Source: Oceanospirillaceae bacterium (GTDB lineage Bacteria; Pseudomonadota; Gammaproteobacteria; Pseudomonadales; Litoribrevibacteraceae). From it: a DNA stretch of 64,000 nt. The notes below the pieces were generated by a model, which was given only the letters and a program-made list of their open reading frames with translations, made no database searches and was not told the DNA's origin. Shown piece after piece: positions 60,761 through 64,000 of the stretch. The translations under genes were made by a program, and so were the position numbers. The number at the start of each line of letters is the position of its first letter. The first letter of the stretch is position 1. The stretch spans positions 310,001 through 374,000 of the forward strand of contig JADFAD010000005.1 in NCBI GenBank assembly GCA_015665455.1, given 5' to 3'.

Positions 60761-61360
60761 CTAGCTTTCAAGAGGTACGCGAATAATCACCCCGCCCATG
60801 ACATCGCCTACTTTGAAATCAGTTTTAGGAGAATCTTTATGATCGTTGTGGCAACTGGAACACGCCGAAGACACCGCCACATCGGGATAAACCGCTGTAA
60901 AGTATTTGGTATCACCTAACGTCTCCTCACCATAAAAGTTCTCGCCTGGGTTTTCGGCTATGTACTCTAAGCCCTCTGTTTCAACAGGCGTCTTTGGTGC
61001 GTTTTGCGAATTAATGGGCCACTTTGATTGCAAGGAATAGGTGAATTGATCCGTCATTTCAGCAACCGCTTCTGCCCCAGCTCGAAACATTTGAGCTGGC
61101 AGTAATGTTCCGTTCTCAATGTCTTGCCAGTGTTCGTCAGGCTTAATTACGTTTGCTCCGTTGGGGCCTAACCGTTTCACAACATATTTGGTGTAATTGG
61201 TTCGATCCGCTTTCATGACGGCGAATAACGAATCCGTATAAAGCTCAGGTGCGATGCCTTTGGCTTCCGTTTCACCGCATCCAGAGAGACTTAATGCTGA
61301 GCTTGCGACCACAGCAGCCACCCCAAACTTCACCGATTTAGTTTTCAGTAATTTATTCAT
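60761..61360 (-). CDS. DUF3365 (Tll0287-like) haem lipoprotein
   Basis: A 199-residue lipoprotein (lipobox LSGC near residue 28). It has one c-type haem site, ACSSCHNDH, near the C-terminus, and the DUF3365 phrase GDVMGGVIIRVPL. Tll0287-like domains are PAS-like sensors that bind haem c. A role as redox sensor or electron relay in the operon is inferred. GGAAGC precedes the ATG. Confidence 0.85.
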   Translation of the reverse strand: MNKLLKTKSVKFGVAAVVASSALSLSGCGETEAKGIAPELYTDSLFAVMKADRTNYTKYVVKRLGPNGANVIKPDEHWQDIENGTLLPAQMFRAGAEAVAEMTDQFTYSLQSKWPINSQNAPKTPVETEGLEYIAENPGENFYGEETLGDTKYFTAVYPDVAVSSACSSCHNDHKDSPKTDFKVGDVMGGVIIRVPLES

Positions 61361-61499
61361 GATTGCTTCCTCATCGTTTTAATAGTGCTAGTTTTTAAAA
61401 CCTTGAAATTAAAAGCGTTCACTCCTAGATGGATGGAGAATTTCCACTCTCCTATCCGTCTCATCTGTTCTTCGACAGATTTTTAATTTTTCTACAGCC

Positions 61500-62861
61500 T
61501 TACTCTTTCTCTTTTGTTCTTTCGAGCGCCCAATCAATTGATGGAACATGCGCTTTTGGTTTGCCCGTAAAGTTTGATTTGATTAACGACTCATCAGCTA
61601 AAGCGTCAATGGAAAAGCTTAGATTGTGGCATTCCATACAAACCGTTCGTATCATCTTCTCGTTAGGCCGCAATGTGAGGTTCTGGTTATGCTCCACATA
61701 GACTACGTCGGAACCTTTTTTCTTCTCTTTGAGTCGAGGTAGATGGCAAGTAGCACATGTCACCTCGGAGCTTGCTGAATGAACTGAGCCCTTAAGGTTT
61801 TCCTCAATATTGGCGTGTGGTGAGTGCTCAAAGTTAGTTGAATGCTCATCAACGTGGCACGACAAACAAGCGTCCGTCCCCGAGGCAGATGGGGCGAATA
61901 CGTCCGATGAATGGCAAGTGCTGCACCCATGCAGCGTATCCTGAGATGCATCAGAGAACGTCAGCTTAGAATGCTCTGAGACCATGGTTCCGACTTGAGC
62001 ACTCAACCCTTGAGCCAACTTAACGCCATGCTTACTGGCTAAGAACCCGTCCGATTCTTTTTGATGACATACCGAGCATTCAGTAACACCCGGTTGATCA
62101 ATCCAGCTCTGCTGAGATACGTCTGAAGCACCAAGCGCTGGAGGCAAATGACAACTGCCACAATCCATACCCGCTTTATTATGAGTGATGGCCAAAGCAT
62201 GAGTAAAAATATCGGGATGATCCTTCGTCTTCTCAGTGATCAGAGTTGCTCTGTTTTCATCAGGCGACACCGGTTCAAACACCAGTTCTGCCGCTGAGTT
62301 GGCCTTGGTAATTCTGCTCACTTCTTTTAACCACTGACCACCGCTTTTTTCAACTAAGAAGGATTCATACAGAGCTTTGTTATCATGATAATTATGACAG
62401 CCCGCACTGGCACAAGAATCAAACGCCAAGCCTTCATGACTGGGCCGCTCGTCTCCTACATTTTCATGACAGTAATAGCAATAATCCCCAGCAACAGTTA
62501 CCCCCATATCGTGGGTTTGCTCGTTCTGATGCTCGGTGTGGCAGGAAATGCAATAACGAGCATCTATGATTTTTAACAAATCCGCATTACGAGGATCATT
62601 GAACGTCTTTTTAGGATGTGAATCGTGAGCATCATCCAATTCTTTCTGATGACAATTCACACATGCCCCCTGAAGTACTTCTTTGCCACCAAACGGGTCG
62701 GTATGACAAGATTCACAAGCCATTTCTATCTGAAAGTGACCATGAGATGCATCGCCAATCAATAACGCGGCTTTATCTTCATCCAGCGTCATTTTGTAAC
62801 CTAAGTACCCGGCAACCATCACACTGCATACACCCCAAGCAAGCCATAGCAATTTTTTCAT
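61500..62861 (-). CDS. Eleven-haem cytochrome c (c3-type family)
   Basis: A 453-residue periplasmic or membrane-anchored multihaem cytochrome. An N-terminal helix (LLWLAWGVCSVMVAGYLGY) anchors or exports it. Ten CxxCH motifs are present (CESCH, CVNCH, CISCH, CYYCH, CGSCH, CSVCH, CSTCH, CLSCH, CATCH, CMECH) plus one CX4CH (CASAGCH), so about 11 haems. It should carry electrons between the membrane protein upstream and periplasmic acceptors. GGAAGAG precedes the ATG. Acceptor unknown. Confidence 0.88.
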   Translation of the reverse strand: MKKLLWLAWGVCSVMVAGYLGYKMTLDEDKAALLIGDASHGHFQIEMACESCHTDPFGGKEVLQGACVNCHQKELDDAHDSHPKKTFNDPRNADLLKIIDARYCISCHTEHQNEQTHDMGVTVAGDYCYYCHENVGDERPSHEGLAFDSCASAGCHNYHDNKALYESFLVEKSGGQWLKEVSRITKANSAAELVFEPVSPDENRATLITEKTKDHPDIFTHALAITHNKAGMDCGSCHLPPALGASDVSQQSWIDQPGVTECSVCHQKESDGFLASKHGVKLAQGLSAQVGTMVSEHSKLTFSDASQDTLHGCSTCHSSDVFAPSASGTDACLSCHVDEHSTNFEHSPHANIEENLKGSVHSASSEVTCATCHLPRLKEKKKGSDVVYVEHNQNLTLRPNEKMIRTVCMECHNLSFSIDALADESLIKSNFTGKPKAHVPSIDWALERTKEKE

Positions 62862-62887
62862 GATGCAATCTCTTCCATGCTACGCCT

Positions 62888-64000
62888 TCAGAAGTAATAC
62901 ACTGAGACAACGTGAGCGGCTAACAACACAGGTAAAGGCCAACTCACCAATACATGTCCCCATGTCCAAAACTTACGCAACGTCATAGCATGAGACGCTG
63001 TGAGTTTATGGCTCAAAGCAACAACTAAGCCTGTCATTGCACCCAAAACAATAATGATTAAAAAGTTAATCATTAATGCTTGATTCAAATTCACGCCCAA
63101 ATGAAATCCGGTATGAAGTATCAACGTGGCTACGCAGCCAACCCCCAATAAAGTATGAAACATGCGCCAATGGCTGAACTTACCCATCCAGTGCCAACCC
63201 GCCCTTTTCTTCAATGACATAAGCAGCCCGAGAACAGACAGACCCAATAACGAAAAGCCACTGACTTGTTTCCAATAACCATCGTTCCAAACGGATTCAA
63301 ACCACGGCTTCTGAATAACACTATTGGAAACCTGAGCTTCAGGCTGAAAAACCAATAAAAAAACAATGCACACAGCCAAAAAACTACCGACTAATAAAGG
63401 CAACCACCCAGACTCTTTTCCACGTTGCTGTGTTTCCCCGTGATGATGTTCAACTAACTGATCTAATAAGGGTTTACAGGAACCACATACAGTAGCGGCT
63501 CCAGTAGCTTCCGATAATTGCTCTTGGCTACGGCAACCGTTTTCTAAAGCATCAACCAACGAACCATGGGTAATGTTATTGCACTGGCAAATCACCGTTT
63601 CTTCAGGCCATGCGCTAACATCCTTTGATGGGTCTTTCCACCAGAAATGGCCTGTTAATCGAAAGGTTATTAATTGCCAAGGGTAGATCGTACGACCCTG
63701 TTTATAGATCTCTTGAATCCTCGTGAACTCAGGCCAGTCACCATAGGCTACGACACCGAGTACCTTCCCTTTCAAAAAAACCACTTTACGATAGAGCGAT
63801 AGTTCGTGATTTTGATAAACCACTTCCGTTAGAAAAGGACTTCTTTGTAACTCAGTAACACTTCCCATACTGCAGACACTCTGGCCTACTACCTTCAAAC
63901 GGCTGACACTTAATGACCCCAAATATTTAGCATTGCCACCCGTTAAGGCATTTGCAGCAACCGCTGCCTGCTCTAGACCTGGGTTCACTAAACCGTAGGT
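62888..64000 (-). CDS. Flavoprotein-BFD-membrane haem fusion protein (partial, N-terminus off the right edge)
   Basis: The minus-strand frame is open through 64000, so only the C-terminal ~370 residues are seen. Order: the end of a NirB/NasC-like FAD oxidoreductase (VVFLKGKVLGVVAYGDW), a BFD-type [2Fe-2S] domain (CQCNNITHGSLVDALENGC, then VCGSCKPLLDQLV), and then four or five helices with His residues (SHWRMFHTLLGVG, LHTGFHLGV, GHVLVSWPLP) resembling a haem-b membrane domain. It could take NAD(P)H electrons to the membrane and on to the 11-haem cytochrome whose start lies 26 bases away. Confidence 0.8.
   Translation of the reverse strand, partial: TYGLVNPGLEQAAVAANALTGGNAKYLGSLSVSRLKVVGQSVCSMGSVTELQRSPFLTEVVYQNHELSLYRKVVFLKGKVLGVVAYGDWPEFTRIQEIYKQGRTIYPWQLITFRLTGHFWWKDPSKDVSAWPEETVICQCNNITHGSLVDALENGCRSQEQLSEATGAATVCGSCKPLLDQLVEHHHGETQQRGKESGWLPLLVGSFLAVCIVFLLVFQPEAQVSNSVIQKPWFESVWNDGYWKQVSGFSLLGLSVLGLLMSLKKRAGWHWMGKFSHWRMFHTLLGVGCVATLILHTGFHLGVNLNQALMINFLIIIVLGAMTGLVVALSHKLTASHAMTLRKFWTWGHVLVSWPLPVLLAAHVVSVYYF

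Noticed and set aside
1-64000. tRNA or rRNA genes
   Set aside because: No cloverleaf with a TTCGA-type arm and no rRNA sequence could be recognised on either strand while reading.

Overview
The window looks like chromosomal DNA of a marine gammaproteobacterium, probably Oceanospirillales-like (Marinomonas or a relative). Supporting signs are the moderate GC content, the glucosylglycerate solute genes, the BFD-tailed assimilatory nitrate reductase, the DUF1329, DUF6482 and DUF808 families, the c-type cytochromes and the dispersed Y1/REP-type repeats. This placement is inferred from gene content only; no rRNA or tRNA gene was found.

Layout. 1-14 kb: the end of a LysR-type regulator, two DUF4136-like lipoproteins, a split pqiA-pqiA-pqiB operon without pqiC, a DUF1329 protein, an EEP-family phosphatase/nuclease, a VOC protein, a DAACS symporter, a PQQ-type aldose dehydrogenase, a periplasmic catalase-like protein divergent from an XRE/MmyB-type regulator, and a small SBP_bac_3 protein. 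14-29 kb: a dead copy of a DJ-1/PfpI gene (its intact twin lies 8.7 kb downstream), a DCC / DUF3429 / acyl-CoA dehydrogenase run, a deleted Y1-transposase remnant, a redox and light-associated run (glutathione peroxidase, folE, folM, FeS-type cryptochrome/photolyase), a beta-propeller/HxlR pair, and a GST / ferric-reductase-like pair divergent from a TetR gene with a perfect palindromic operator.

28-37.7 kb is an accessory island. It starts with an intact Y1 transposase and fragments of IS110 and IS256 elements embedded in REP-like repeats. Then follow minus-strand genes, most of them unrecognised: two membrane proteins, a PD-(D/E)XK-like protein, an NTase-HEPN fusion, a macro-domain protein coupled to a broken DUF6881 gene, and a frameshifted small gene. 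attC-like sequence lies at several gene boundaries. The island abuts the 3' end of nasA: a second, diverged copy of the nasA tail lies inside it, and one 15-base sequence occurs at three boundaries.

37.7-47 kb: nitrate assimilation (nasA and its FAD/NAD electron-transfer partner), then a complete glucosylglycerate cycle: synthase, phosphatase, phosphorylase and glycerate kinase. 47-56 kb: a five-gene minus-strand operon of two GNAT-like proteins around a GH3-type acyl-adenylating enzyme, an RND adaptor, and an RND permease whose C-terminus carries a tail matching ribosome modulation factor (RMF) with exact spacing. This is the strongest candidate for an undescribed system. 56-64 kb: a DUF808 protein, an outer-membrane porin, and a redox operon (flavoprotein-BFD-membrane fusion, 11-heme cytochrome, DUF3365 haem lipoprotein, small cytochrome c, truncated haemoglobin, ferredoxin-reductase) that runs off the right edge.
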